From contig LR134136.1 in assembly GCA_900635495.1 (NCBI GenBank), positions 3,596,001-3,660,000 of the forward strand: a stretch of DNA of 64,000 nt, read 5' to 3'. The notes under the pieces were generated by a model. It searched no databases, was not told the DNA's origin, and was given only the letters and a program-made list of their open reading frames with translations. The first letter of the stretch is position 1, and every line of letters starts with the position of its first letter. The stretch comes from Atlantibacter hermannii (lineage in GTDB: Bacteria > Pseudomonadota > Gammaproteobacteria > Enterobacterales > Enterobacteriaceae). The translations under genes were made by a program, and so were the position numbers. Of this stretch, positions 8,700-17,699 are shown piece by piece.

Positions 8700-9802
8700 T
8701 TAACGTTCGTCGCGGCGGCCGCCCACCGCCGCCCACATGCGGCGTACGTGAACGGTCACTTCTTCACGGTCATGGTATAGCTGACGCGCCTGGATCTGCG
8801 CACTGACGTTATTGGCATCCAGTTGCTCCTGGATGAAAGCGATATTCTGTGACACCTCTTCATAGCGCTTTTTCATCGGCAGCTTGAGGTTAAAAATCGC
8901 CTCGCGACACCAGCCGTTAACCAGCCACTGCGCCATCAGCGCCGCCACTTTGGCGGGTTTCTCTACCATATCGCACACCAGCCAGGAGATATTATTGCGG
9001 GTCGGGCGATAGCGGAACCCGTCTTCACGCAGCCACGTAACCTGCCCGGTGTCCATGAGGCTTTGCGCCATCGGACCGTTATCCACCGAAAGCCACCCAC
9101 ATGTTGCGTTTCACCAGCTGATAGGTCCACCCGCCGGGGCACGCGCCCAGGTCAACGGCGTACATACCATTTGCCAAACGCTCGTCCCACTCATCGGCCG
9201 GAATAAACACGTGGAATGCCTCTTCCAGTTTGAGCGTCGAGCGGCTGGGCGCATCGGCCGGGAATTTCAGGCGCGGAATGCCCATATAGAACGGCGAATT
9301 GTTATGGGAGTAGGAATAACCGGTGTAGCAGCAGCCGGGCGCGATAAAGAAGACGTGTACAACCGGGCGCTTCGGCGGTTTCGAACTTCGCCAACACCCC
9401 CGCTTCGCGTAGCGCAGCGCGCAGCGGTACGGTAAATTTGCGGCAGAACTTCATTAGCTCTTTGCTTTCATTGGTGTCAGCCACTTCGACACGCAAATCC
9501 CCGCCTTTTTCCACCACACCCTGCAACATCCCCACGATGGGCGTAATGCGATCTTCCGGCGGCAGATTTTGTAACAGCTCGCCGCCGACAAACATCTGGC
9601 GAGCAAAAATCAGTGAGCTGAACGGGAGTTCGCGCGCCAGCTTATCGGCCTCTTCCGGCTGATAGCACTCAAAAATGACATAGCCGGATTGCTCTTTTAC
9701 GCGCGCAAAACCGTAAACGTTCAGGAGAGCCGCTTTATCGGTAATCTCCGCCGCACACTCTTTTTCAAAACCCTGGCGGCAATACAAAATTACCTTATTC
9801 AT
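8700..9802 (-). pseudogene. rlmM: 23S rRNA C2498 2'-O-methyltransferase, two frameshifts as read
   Basis: RlmM methylates C2498 of 23S rRNA using SAM. Three overlapping fragments together cover the whole 366-residue family. The N-terminal THUMP-like part starts MNKVILYCRQGFEKECAAEI. The SAM motif is DLGACPGGWTYQLV, and the C-terminus ends VGGRRDER. An extra base near 9374-9378 breaks the frame after AKFET, and an extra A in the run 9089-9091 breaks it after NMWV. Removing both restores ETAKRPVVHVFF and NMWVASVDNGPMAQ. The start ATG at 9802 overlaps the ygdD end by 8 bases, as in E. coli. Probably an intact gene with sequencing errors. Confidence 0.88.
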
Positions 9803-10190
9803 GCCCACTGCCTTTTCGTTTCAGGCGCAATGCGCCGATTAACATCAATACCCAACCGGCAAGGAAGCTAACGCCACCCACCGGCGTCACAAACGCCCAT
9901 AAACGTAAATGGGATAACGCCAGGCAGTAGAGGCTGCCGCTAAACAGCACGGTGCCTAACGCCATAAACACGCTGCTCCAGTAAAACCAAATACTGATTC
10001 GGCGCTGCATCGCCACCGCCAGCCCCAGAATAGCCAGAGTATGAAACGCCTGGTATTCCAGACCGGTATGAAGCCAGCCCATTTCCATCGGCCCCATGGT
10101 TTTACTTAATACGTGTGCGCCAAATGCGCCCAGCGCAACAAAAATAAAGCCGCTAACGGCAGAAAATATCAGCATAAATCGGCTGGTCAT
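9795..10190 (-). CDS. ygdD: DUF423 inner-membrane protein YgdD
   Basis: 131-residue membrane protein of unknown function, same length as E. coli YgdD. It has four hydrophobic segments, including LIFSAVSGFIFVALGAFGAH at the N-terminus and a glycine-rich PVGGVSFLAGWVLMLIGA near the end. It overlaps rlmM and follows gcvA by 46 bases in the same direction, suggesting a gcvA-ygdD-rlmM transcription unit. Confidence 0.92.
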   Translation of the reverse strand: MTSRFMLIFSAVSGFIFVALGAFGAHVLSKTMGPMEMGWLHTGLEYQAFHTLAILGLAVAMQRRISIWFYWSSVFMALGTVLFSGSLYCLALSHLRLWAFVTPVGGVSFLAGWVLMLIGALRLKRKGSGHE

Positions 10191-10236
10191 GGTGTAGCCC
10201 TAAAGTCATCCGTACGCGTGGTACGCGAAAAAGTGG

Positions 10237-11154
10237 TCATTGCTCATAGCGAAAGCGAAATTTTTCCTGCTCGCTGGCCGCTTTCGACAGGATCCATTGT
10301 CGGAAGGCCGCTATTTTACCCAGTTCTGCCTGACTGTCATGGCAAACCAGATAAAACGCGTTCTTACTGACCAGCACATCATTAAACGGGCAAACCAGAC
10401 GCCCGGCTTCGATTTCCGTTTGAGCCATCACATTATTGGCCAGCGCAATGCCCTGACCGTGGATAGCCGCCTGCAGCACCATCGCGCTGTGGCTGAATAT
10501 CGGTCCCTGTTGCACGTTAATGTGGGTAAGACCCAACTGGCGGGTATAAGTTTGCCAGTCGCGGCGAGAGGCGTCGTGCAATAAGGTGTGCCGCGCTAAA
10601 TCTTCAGGCACTTTCAGCGGCTTTTCACCGGTTAACAACATCGGTGAACATACCGGAAGCAAATATTCGGCGTAAAGCTTCTCTACCCGCAATCCCGGCC
10701 AGTTGCCGCGGCCATAAAAAATTGCCACGTCAACGTCATCGGCCAGCTTATCTTCCTGGCGGTCTACCGCCTGAATACGCACATCGATGCCCGGATAAGC
10801 CATATTAAAGCTGGAAAGCCTGGGCACCAGCCAGTGAATGGCGAAACTGGGCAATAAGCTGACGGTTAACGCGCCTTTGGCGCTCCGCGCCTGGAGTTTA
10901 CGGGTTGCCTCCGTAAGCTGCGAGAAAATTTCTTTGATGTCCAGGAAATAGCTCTGTCCTTCTTCCGTGAGCAATAACGAGCGATTGCGTCGGCGAAATA
11001 GTTTTAATCCGAGGAAGTCTTCCAGGGACTTGATCTGATGGCTTACGGCTGCCTGTGTAACAAACAGCTCTTCAGCCGCCTTGGTGAAGCTTAAATGGCG
11101 CGCTGCAGCATCAAACACGCGTAATGCGTTAAGAGGGGGTAATCGCTTTGACAT
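10237..11154 (-). CDS. gcvA: Glycine cleavage regulator GcvA
   Basis: LysR-type regulator that activates or represses gcvTHP in response to glycine and activates the divergent small RNA gcvB. 305 residues from the ATG at 11154; an in-frame GTG at 11160 would add two residues. The winged-helix N-terminus is PPLNALRVFDAAARHLSFTK, with AAVSHQIKSLE as recognition helix. The C-terminus FRFRYEQ is as in E. coli. The 128 bases between gcvA and gcvB should carry the shared GcvA operators. Confidence 0.97.
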   Translation of the reverse strand: MSKRLPPLNALRVFDAAARHLSFTKAAEELFVTQAAVSHQIKSLEDFLGLKLFRRRNRSLLLTEEGQSYFLDIKEIFSQLTEATRKLQARSAKGALTVSLLPSFAIHWLVPRLSSFNMAYPGIDVRIQAVDRQEDKLADDVDVAIFYGRGNWPGLRVEKLYAEYLLPVCSPMLLTGEKPLKVPEDLARHTLLHDASRRDWQTYTRQLGLTHINVQQGPIFSHSAMVLQAAIHGQGIALANNVMAQTEIEAGRLVCPFNDVLVSKNAFYLVCHDSQAELGKIAAFRQWILSKAASEQEKFRFRYEQ

Positions 11155-11247
11155 GGTCACCGGACTTATATGTTAATGCTCAATAACAAACAGGAAACAA
11201 GAGTTAACCTATTAGTTTTTTTTATCTGAGCCATTATAAATTGTCCG

Positions 11248-11276
11248 TTGAGGTTGCACCAGCAAATACCTATCAT
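11248..11276 (+). promoter_or_regulatory. gcvB promoter
   Basis: TTGAGG at 11248 and TATCAT at 11271 are separated by 17 bases, and the GcvB start (ACTTCC at 11283) lies 7 bases beyond. The assignment rests on the position of the recognised RNA start. Confidence 0.7.
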
Positions 11277-11282
11277 TGCGGC

Positions 11283-11497
11283 ACTTCCTGAGCCGGAACG
11301 AAAAGTTGTTAGGATGGTCGTTGTGAACGGGCGTTCTGAGGGCTTTTGGCTTACGGTTGTGATGTTGTGTTGTTGTGTTTGCAATTGGTCTGCATTTCAG
11401 ACCTCGGTAGCAAGACTACCCCTTTTCACTTCCTGTACATTTACCCTGTCTGTCCATAGTGATTAATGTAGCACCGCAAATTGCGGTGCTTTTTTTT
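11283..11497 (+). ncRNA. gcvB: GcvB small regulatory RNA
   Basis: Hfq-dependent RNA of about 215 nt repressing many amino-acid and peptide transporter mRNAs. It starts ACTTCCTGAGCCGGAACG. It contains the G/U-rich R1 seed region (TTGTGATGTTGTGTTGTTGT, about 11355-11380) and the conserved CACTTCCTGTACATTTACCC block. It ends with the terminator GCACCGCAA/TTGCGGTGC and eight T at 11490-11497. The segment after the first 25 bases (about 11307-11345) differs from the E. coli and Salmonella versions I remember, while the rest is almost unchanged. Location between gcvA and ygdI is as expected. Confidence 0.95.
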
Positions 11498-11516
11498 AGC
11501 TGCGATTTGTGACTGC

Positions 11517-11744
11517 TTAACGTTCCAGCTCAACCATTTCTTTCACATCGCTGTGGTTGATTTGCTGTTTGTTACCGTTAGCATCGGTATATTTGATCAT
11601 ACCGGTATCGTTATCAGTCTGCGGCTTACCTTCCGAAACAATAGAACGGCCATCATTGGTGTGCATCACATAATTCGGGCCAGAACAGGCGCTCAGGGCA
11701 AAAGCCATTACACATGCGGATACTACTGCGGCTGTCTTATTCAT
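11517..11744 (-). CDS. ygdI: YgdI/YgdR family lipoprotein, DUF903
   Basis: 75-residue small lipoprotein of unknown function. The lipobox FALSACSG places the lipidated cysteine at residue 20. The mature SH3-like part has NYVMHTNDGRSIVSEGKPQ and DTGMIKYTDANGN. The ATG at 11744 is preceded by GAGGAGA. It is a paralogue of ygdR at 38.9 kb in this window. It is convergent with gcvB and divergent from csdA. Confidence 0.94.
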   Translation of the reverse strand: MNKTAAVVSACVMAFALSACSGPNYVMHTNDGRSIVSEGKPQTDNDTGMIKYTDANGNKQQINHSDVKEMVELER

Positions 11745-11934
11745 ATTCTTCTCCTCGTAGAGTTTCGTGCTATGTAAAGGGCATCTACTAACAGGCAAAA
11801 ATATTTGCCAAACAATAATTAGCATAACCTTCTTTTCGGGATCTGCCTGGATAAACAGATTAATCCGAGGATTATCAAGTGCCTTGTACCCATGGCTGAA
11901 ATGCGCCACGATCGTATGAAATGAGAGGATCGCC

Positions 11935-13139
11935 ATGACAGCTTTTAACCCTAGCCTATTTCGCAGCGCGTTTCCCGCGCTGCCTGATGCCGGCGTGTAT
12001 CTGGATAGCGCCGCTACGGCGCTGAAACCCCAGCCGGTCATCGATGCTATCCAACAATTTTATAGCGTAAGCGCGGGCAATGTTCACCGCAGCCAGTTCG
12101 CCAGTGCCCAGCGCCTGACGGCACAATACGAAGCGGCGCGCGAGCGCGTCGCCAGGCTGATTAACGCACCGCTAAGCCATGATATTGTCTGGACCCGCGG
12201 CACCACCGAAGCCATTAACATCGTCGCTCAGTGTTACGCCCGCCCGCGCCTCAGGCCGGACGATGAAATTATTGTTAGCGTGGCCGAGCATCACGCCAAT
12301 CTGGTGCCGTGGTTGATGGTGGCGCAACAAACCGGCGCGCGAATCATCAGATTGCCGCTTAATGCCGGTTATTTACCTGATATCGACCGCCTTCCCGAAC
12401 TGATTACGCCGCGTACCCGGATTCTGGCGCTGGGGCAAATGTCCAACGTCACCGGCGGCTGCCCGGATCTTAAACGGGCTATCGCCTTCGCTCACGCCGC
12501 AGGCGCGGTCGCCGTGGTGGATGGTGCGCAAGGCGCGGTGCATTGCCCGGCAGATGTCCAGGCGCTGGATATTGATTTCTATGCCTTTTCCGGCCATAAG
12601 CTTTATGGCCCGACGGGCATCGGCGCGCTTTATGGCAAAACGGCGCTGCTAAGTGATATGGAGCCCTGGCTGGGCGGCGGGAAGATGTTAAGCGAGGTAA
12701 CGTTTGAGGGTTTCACGCCTAAAGCGCCACCCTGGCGTTTTGAAGCCGGGACGCCGAATGTCGCAGGCGTGATGGGATTAAGCGCGGCGCTGGAGTGGCT
12801 GGCGGAAATTGATCTCGTCGAATCGGAGAGTTACAGCCGCGTCTGGCGACGCTGGCGGAAGACGCCCTGGCGCAACGGCCCGGATTCCGGAGCTTCCGTT
12901 GCCAGGATTCCAGCCTGTTAGCCTTTGATTTCACAGGCGTTCATCACAGCGACATGGTCACGCTGCTGGCCGAATCCGGCATCGCGCTCCGCGCCGGACA
13001 ACACTGTGCACAACCCTTACTGGCGGAGCTTGGCGTAAGCGGCACCCTGCGCGCCTCGTTCGCGCCTTATAATACCCGACAAGACGTTGATGCGCTGGTT
13101 AACGCCGTTGACCGCGCCCTGGAAATTCTGGTGGATTAA
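11935..13139 (+). pseudogene. csdA: Cysteine desulfurase CsdA, one frameshift as read
   Basis: PLP-dependent cysteine desulfurase giving sulfur to CsdE. The PLP lysine lies in AFSGHKLYGPTG (about residue 222) and the reactive cysteine in LRAGQHCAQPLL near residue 358. As read, the first frame stops at 12921 after a scrambled tail beginning at YSRVWRRW. Adding one base near 12838-12844 gives the expected LATLAEDALAQRPGFRSFRC and joins smoothly to DMVTLLAESGIALRAGQHC. The reconstructed length is about 401, as in E. coli. csdE starts at the base after its stop. Probably a sequencing deletion. Confidence 0.88.
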
Positions 13140-13583
13140 ATGACAAGTACCAGCCTGGCCGGACACCCGTTCGGTACATCAATTACGGAAGAGACCCTGC
13201 GCCAACAGTTTGCGTCGCTCAGTCAGTGGGAAGACAAGTACCGCCAGCTGATTATGTTGGGCAAACAGCTTCCGCCGCTGCCTGCCGATTTAAAACAGGC
13301 CGATATCGAGATAGCCGGTTGCGAAAACCGCGTCTGGCTGGGCCATACCCGCCACGCTGACGGTACGCTGCATTTCTATGGCGATAGCGAAGGGAGAATT
13401 GTGCGCGGTCTGTTGGCAATCCTTCTGACCGCCATTGAAGGCAAAACGCCGGAGGAACTGGTCAGCCAGGATCCGCTGGCGCTGTTTGATTCGTTAGGCT
13501 TGCGCGCCCAGATCAGCGCTTCCCGCAGCCAGGGATTAGACGCCCTGGCGAACGCAGTGGTGCAGGCAGCGCGTAACGCCTGA
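13140..13583 (+). CDS. csdE: Sulfur acceptor CsdE
   Basis: SufE-family protein of 147 residues that takes persulfide from CsdA. The acceptor cysteine is in IAGCENRVWLGH (about residue 60), and the SufE signature SEGRIVRGLLAI follows. Its ATG directly abuts the csdA TAA, indicating tight co-translation. In E. coli CsdA and CsdE work with TcdA, encoded convergently just downstream. Confidence 0.95.
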   Translation: MTSTSLAGHPFGTSITEETLRQQFASLSQWEDKYRQLIMLGKQLPPLPADLKQADIEIAGCENRVWLGHTRHADGTLHFYGDSEGRIVRGLLAILLTAIEGKTPEELVSQDPLALFDSLGLRAQISASRSQGLDALANAVVQAARNA

Positions 13584-13586
13584 CGC

Positions 13587-14394
13587 TTACGCGCTACGTG
13601 CCGCTTTGGCGAGCATTTTCTTTAATGCATGGGACACGGCGACAAATCCAAAGGTCGCCGTCACCATGGTCGCCGCGCCAAATCCTGATGCGCAGTCCAT
13701 GCGTTTAGGCCCTTCAGCCGTACTTTTTGCGGCGCAAACCGAACCGTCAGCCTGCGGATACACCAGCGCTTCTGTCGAAAATACGCAGTCCACGCCAAGC
13801 TTACCCTTGCTGTTTTTAACCACGCCGAAATCGCTTTTCAGCCGTTCACGCAACTTCGCCGCCAGCGGATCCTGAATGGTTTTCGCCAGATCCGTGACCT
13901 GAATTTGTGTGGGGTCGATCTGCCCGCCCGCGCCGCCCGTGGTGACCAGCGGTATTTTATTACGGCGGCAGTAAGCAATGAGAGCAGCCTTAGGACGGAC
14001 GCTGTCAATGGCATCAATGACGTAGCTGAAGCCCTGACTGAGCATAGCGGCGACGTTATCAGCGGTAACGAAGTCGTCGATAACCGTAAACGCGGCATTC
14101 CGGGTTGATCTGACGCAGACGTTCTGCCATGACGTCTGCTTTCGCCTGGCCGACCGTATCGCGTAACGCATGGATCTGACGGTTAGTATTCGTGACGCAC
14201 ACATCGTCCATATCGATCAGCGTAATGGCGCCGATACCGGTACGCGCCAGCGCTTCTGCCGCCCAGGAGCCTACACCGCCGATTCCAACCACACAGACAT
14301 GCGCGTCAGCAAACACTTGCAGCGCCTGTTGACCATATAAACGCGCCGTACCGCCAAAGCGGCTACGCCAGGCGTCCGTCATCACCACAGCCAT
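13587..14394 (-). pseudogene. tcdA: tRNA t6A37 dehydratase TcdA (CsdL), one frameshift as read
   Basis: E1/ThiF-like ATP-dependent enzyme that cyclises t6A to ct6A at tRNA position 37. The nucleotide-binding motif VVGIGGVGSWAAEALARTGIG is near residue 31, shared with E1 enzymes. The distal part has YVIDAIDSVRPKAAL and TTGGAGGQIDPTQI. The run AAA at 14088-14090 has one base too many: removing it converts CRVYGYRRL to CRVTVIDDFVTADNV and restores a protein of about 268 residues. Convergent with csdE, 3 bases apart. Probably a sequencing insertion. Confidence 0.88.
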
Positions 14395-14414
14395 GAAAAC
14401 CTCAAAACGTCGAT

Positions 14415-14436
14415 GGCGGGTCCGGATGGGCCCGCC
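14415..14436 (-). terminator. Hairpin downstream of mltA
   Basis: GGCGGGTCC and GGGCCCGCC form a nine-pair stem with one wobble pair. It lies just after the mltA stop on the minus strand, with only a short TTTT further on. Possible weak terminator. Confidence 0.5.
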
Positions 14437-14447
14437 GTAAGATAGGA

Positions 14448-15548
14448 TTAACCGTTAAATACGTTGCCGGTGCCGGGGGCGGTTTTCAGTACCCACACCC
14501 GTCCGTAATGATTATACCAGCCTGCACGGTGCCCGGCTTCCGGGCCGATTCCCTGATAAATATCGAAGTGCTGGCCTTTAATCGCGCCGCCGACATCCAG
14601 CGCCACCATCACCCGCAGTTCATATTGTCCGTTGAATTTGCCGTTGTTGTCCAGCAGGGGAACCTCCGCCAGCAGCGTCGTCCCCGCCGGAATAATAGAC
14701 CGGTCAGACGCTACTGACGCGCGGCCAATCAACGGCACCGCGCTGGCCCCTTTCACCGGCGAGTAGCTTTGCGGCTTGAAGAATACGAAAGAGGGATTGT
14801 TCTCCAGCAGTTCACGGACCTCCGCTTCGCTGTGGGTTTCACCCCAGTGGCGAATAGCCTGCATCGACATATCTTCTTTCTTCACTTCGCCACGGTCGAT
14901 CAGCACTTTGCCAATCGCGTAGTAACCGTGACCGTTTTTCCCGGCATAGCTGAAGAAAGTCAGCGGGCTGCCGTCGCCAAAATCAATATAGCCGCTGCCC
15001 TGCACATCCATAATGAAGTTGTCCATCAGGGAGTTGCTGTAAGCCAACACGTAAGATTCGCTCAACGCGCCGGCATAAATTTCAGCACGTGACGGCAGGC
15101 GGCCGCCACGCTTAGGCGGCATGCGATAAATCGGGTACTGGAATTCACCCTGTCGGGTGTGGCGCGCCTGGATTACCGGGGTGTAATAGCCGGTAAACTG
15201 GACGTTGCCGTAGTTATCCGCGCCTTCCATCTGCCACGCATCCAGCCCATACTGACGCATAGTCCGGGTATCGCCGCCCGCGCGCAGCCATTGCTGCACC
15301 GCGGCGTACACATTGCTTTGGTTGTTATACAGACGCGGCGACGCATTGCGGATTTCCGTTACCTGCTGGGCAAAGTCACCGCCATTGACCGGCGCGCCGA
15401 CCGCATCTGGCTGGTTAACCAGAGAGAATGGCTGGTTTAATTTGCCATCCTTATACTGTTGACCGCGATCGGTCGGTTTCGAAGAACAGGAAGCGAGTAC
15501 GATGACCATCGCTCCGGTGAGTAAATATTTCGCCCAACGTCCTTTCAT
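14448..15548 (-). CDS. mltA: Membrane-bound lytic murein transglycosylase A
   Basis: Outer-membrane lipoprotein that cleaves glycan strands of peptidoglycan, leaving 1,6-anhydromuramic acid. 366 residues. Signal peptide with lipobox VLASCSSK, modified cysteine at residue 21. The catalytic domain shows QFTGYYTPVIQARHT and the 3D-domain aspartate region VALDVGGAIKGQHFDIYQG, which includes the expected catalytic aspartate near 330. Single gene, intact. Confidence 0.95.
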   Translation of the reverse strand: MKGRWAKYLLTGAMVIVLASCSSKPTDRGQQYKDGKLNQPFSLVNQPDAVGAPVNGGDFAQQVTEIRNASPRLYNNQSNVYAAVQQWLRAGGDTRTMRQYGLDAWQMEGADNYGNVQFTGYYTPVIQARHTRQGEFQYPIYRMPPKRGGRLPSRAEIYAGALSESYVLAYSNSLMDNFIMDVQGSGYIDFGDGSPLTFFSYAGKNGHGYYAIGKVLIDRGEVKKEDMSMQAIRHWGETHSEAEVRELLENNPSFVFFKPQSYSPVKGASAVPLIGRASVASDRSIIPAGTTLLAEVPLLDNNGKFNGQYELRVMVALDVGGAIKGQHFDIYQGIGPEAGHRAGWYNHYGRVWVLKTAPGTGNVFNG

Positions 15549-15711
15549 GCTTATCTCTCAGATTACCGCGCCGTGCAGGCGAAGATAGCAAACCGCTCCG
15601 GCTAATGAAATGCGCACGCTGTGCGATCTCGCCATAACGTCTAAAAATTGCACTACTGGCGAGATATTTTGTTCAGGAGCGCCAAAAACAGCGGTTTTGT
15701 TACAAAAAGGG

Positions 15712-15739
15712 TTGCATCGAAACGTCAGCGGAGTATAGT
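15712..15739 (+). promoter_or_regulatory. Promoter of the metZWV tRNA operon
   Basis: TTGCAT (15712) and TATAGT (15734) with a 16-base spacer, followed by a GC-rich GCGC discriminator typical of stringent stable-RNA promoters. The first tRNA begins 13 bases later. Confidence 0.8.
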
Positions 15740-15752
15740 GCGCTTCCACGGA

Positions 15753-15829
<77 letters not shown>

Positions 15830-15893
15830 ATTAAAATATAAAGCAGTAATTATTCTGCACAGCATGATAAAACGCATGCGCAGCAGAGACGGA

Positions 15894-15970
<77 letters not shown>

Positions 15971-16034
15971 ATTAACATTTACTGCAGTAGTAATTCTGCA
16001 CAGCATGATAAAACACATGCGCAGCAGAGACGGA

Positions 16035-16110
<76 letters not shown>

Positions 16111-16116
16111 ATATTA

Positions 16117-16137
16117 AACACCCGTTCGGGTGTTTTT
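16117..16137 (+). terminator. Terminator of the metZWV operon
   Basis: AACACCCG and CGGGTGTT form a stem with loop TT, followed by a T run to 16137. Confidence 0.92.
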
Positions 16138-16172
16138 TCGTTTCTGAAGGCTGTCACTTCCCTGTTTCTCAA

Positions 16173-16200
16173 ATTACCGCAACGCCGATGCTGCGGTAAT
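16173..16200 (-). terminator. Hairpin downstream of amiC
   Basis: ATTACCGCA and TGCGGTAAT form a perfect 9-pair stem with a 10-base loop, directly after the amiC stop on the minus strand. Confidence 0.6.
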
Positions 16201-16206
16201 CCCGAT

Positions 16207-17469
16207 TTATCCCCGCCGCGCCAGTGTTGCTTCGCTGGAGAAATAGGCTTTAATTCCCGCCAGAATCGACTCCGCCACTTCCTGCTGAAATGCCGCCGTT
16301 CGCAGTTTACGCTCTTCTTCAACATTACTGATAAACGCCGTTTCCACCAGAATCGACGGAATATCCGGCGCTTTCAATACCGCAAACCCCGCCTGGTCAA
16401 CCCGGTTTTTATGCAGATGGTTAACCTTGCCCATCCGGTGCAGGACTTCTTTACCGAATTTCAAACTGTCGGAAATCGTCAGTGACTGCACCATATCGAA
16501 CATGGTGTGATCGAGATAGCGGTCGCCGCTTTTACTGACCCCACCCACCAGGTCAGCGGCGTTCTGAGTTTGCGCCAGATAACGTGCGGCGGTACTGGTT
16601 GCGCCTTTGGTGGATAACGCAAACACCGAGGAACCCCGCGCCGCACGGCTGGTAAACGCATCGGCGTGAATGGAAATAAACAAATCGGCGCGCTGTTTTT
16701 GCGCCTTGGCGACACGCACCTTGAGCGGAATAAACACATCTTCATTACGCGTCATGAAGGCTTTCATGTTGGGCTCTTTCTCAATCAGCCCACGCAGGCG
16801 GCGGGCGATTTGCAGCACCACATCTTTTTCACGCGTTTTGTATTTTCCGATAGCGCCGGGATCTTCTCCACCGTGCCCGGGATCGAGCATGATCACAATG
16901 GGCCTGTCGCGCCCGGCTTTACCCGGCTGCGGCCCGGTATTGCTGGTCCCGGCGGGCGGTACTTTTTTGTCCAGTTCGCCGTTGTTGTAATCTTCCAGCA
17001 ACGCCAGCAGCGGATCCTGCTCATTGCTGGCGTTCACCGGATATAAATCCATCACCAGGCGTTCTTTGAATTCGGCAACCGGCGCCAGGGCAAACAGATG
17101 TGGCGTCACGTTCTGTTTGAGCTCGAATACCATTCGCACGGTTTTTGGATCGAACTGACCCACCCGCGCAGACTGAATAAAGGGATCGTCCTGTCGAATT
17201 TGATTCGCCACGCCTTTTAATACGGAATTGAGGTTCACGCCTTCGAGATCAACCACAACCCGGGAAGGATTGCTCAGGGCAAACTGGCGATACTTTAATT
17301 CACGATTAGATTCCAGCGTGACGCGGGTATAGGAAGAAGCGGGCCACACGCGAACGGCGATCACCTGGCTGCCTGCGGCAAAACCCGGCTGGCTTACGCT
17401 TAATAACCACATTGCGCCTGCCCCTTTGATTAACTGGCGGCGGCTGAATAATTTACTGGAATCCGACAT
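16207..17469 (-). CDS. amiC: N-acetylmuramoyl-L-alanine amidase AmiC
   Basis: Periplasmic zinc amidase that cuts septal peptidoglycan and is activated by NlpD. 420 residues from ATG 17469, preceded by GGGAGGAG; an upstream in-frame extension is not supported. The N-terminus has a Tat signal (FSRRQLIKGAGAMWLL). An AMIN domain (about 40-150) precedes the amidase_3 domain, with zinc motif MLDPGHGGEDPGAIG, SIHADAF and the catalytic-glutamate segment VETAFISN. The ygeR product at 56 kb is another amidase activator of the same system. Confidence 0.95.
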   Translation of the reverse strand: MSDSSKLFSRRQLIKGAGAMWLLSVSQPGFAAGSQVIAVRVWPASSYTRVTLESNRELKYRQFALSNPSRVVVDLEGVNLNSVLKGVANQIRQDDPFIQSARVGQFDPKTVRMVFELKQNVTPHLFALAPVAEFKERLVMDLYPVNASNEQDPLLALLEDYNNGELDKKVPPAGTSNTGPQPGKAGRDRPIVIMLDPGHGGEDPGAIGKYKTREKDVVLQIARRLRGLIEKEPNMKAFMTRNEDVFIPLKVRVAKAQKQRADLFISIHADAFTSRAARGSSVFALSTKGATSTAARYLAQTQNAADLVGGVSKSGDRYLDHTMFDMVQSLTISDSLKFGKEVLHRMGKVNHLHKNRVDQAGFAVLKAPDIPSILVETAFISNVEEERKLRTAAFQQEVAESILAGIKAYFSSEATLARRG

Positions 17470-17647
17470 GCTCCTCCCGAGCAATAATGCCTGGCACTGG
17501 CGCAACAACATAAAATCTGGACCGAAAACTTTAGCGAATGGCGTCCTGCCTGTCATCCATAAAAGGGTAAACATTGTGAACATAGAAGCGGTTTAAGAAC
17601 TTCATCAGAGCGCCATTGATAAAAAGCCGCTTGCGCCGCTTCCAATA

Positions 17648-17686
17648 AAAGAATAAAAATACAATATTAACGAATAATCATGCATT
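17648..17686. promoter_or_regulatory. Pair of ARG boxes (ArgR operator) before argA
   Basis: Two 18-base boxes with cores AGAAT-AAAA-ATACA (17650-17663) and CGAAT-AATC-ATGCA (17671-17684). Their centres are 21 bases apart, the standard spacing of tandem ARG boxes. ArgR-arginine should repress argA here. Confidence 0.8.
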
Positions 17687-17699
17687 GAGAGGGTGTGCC

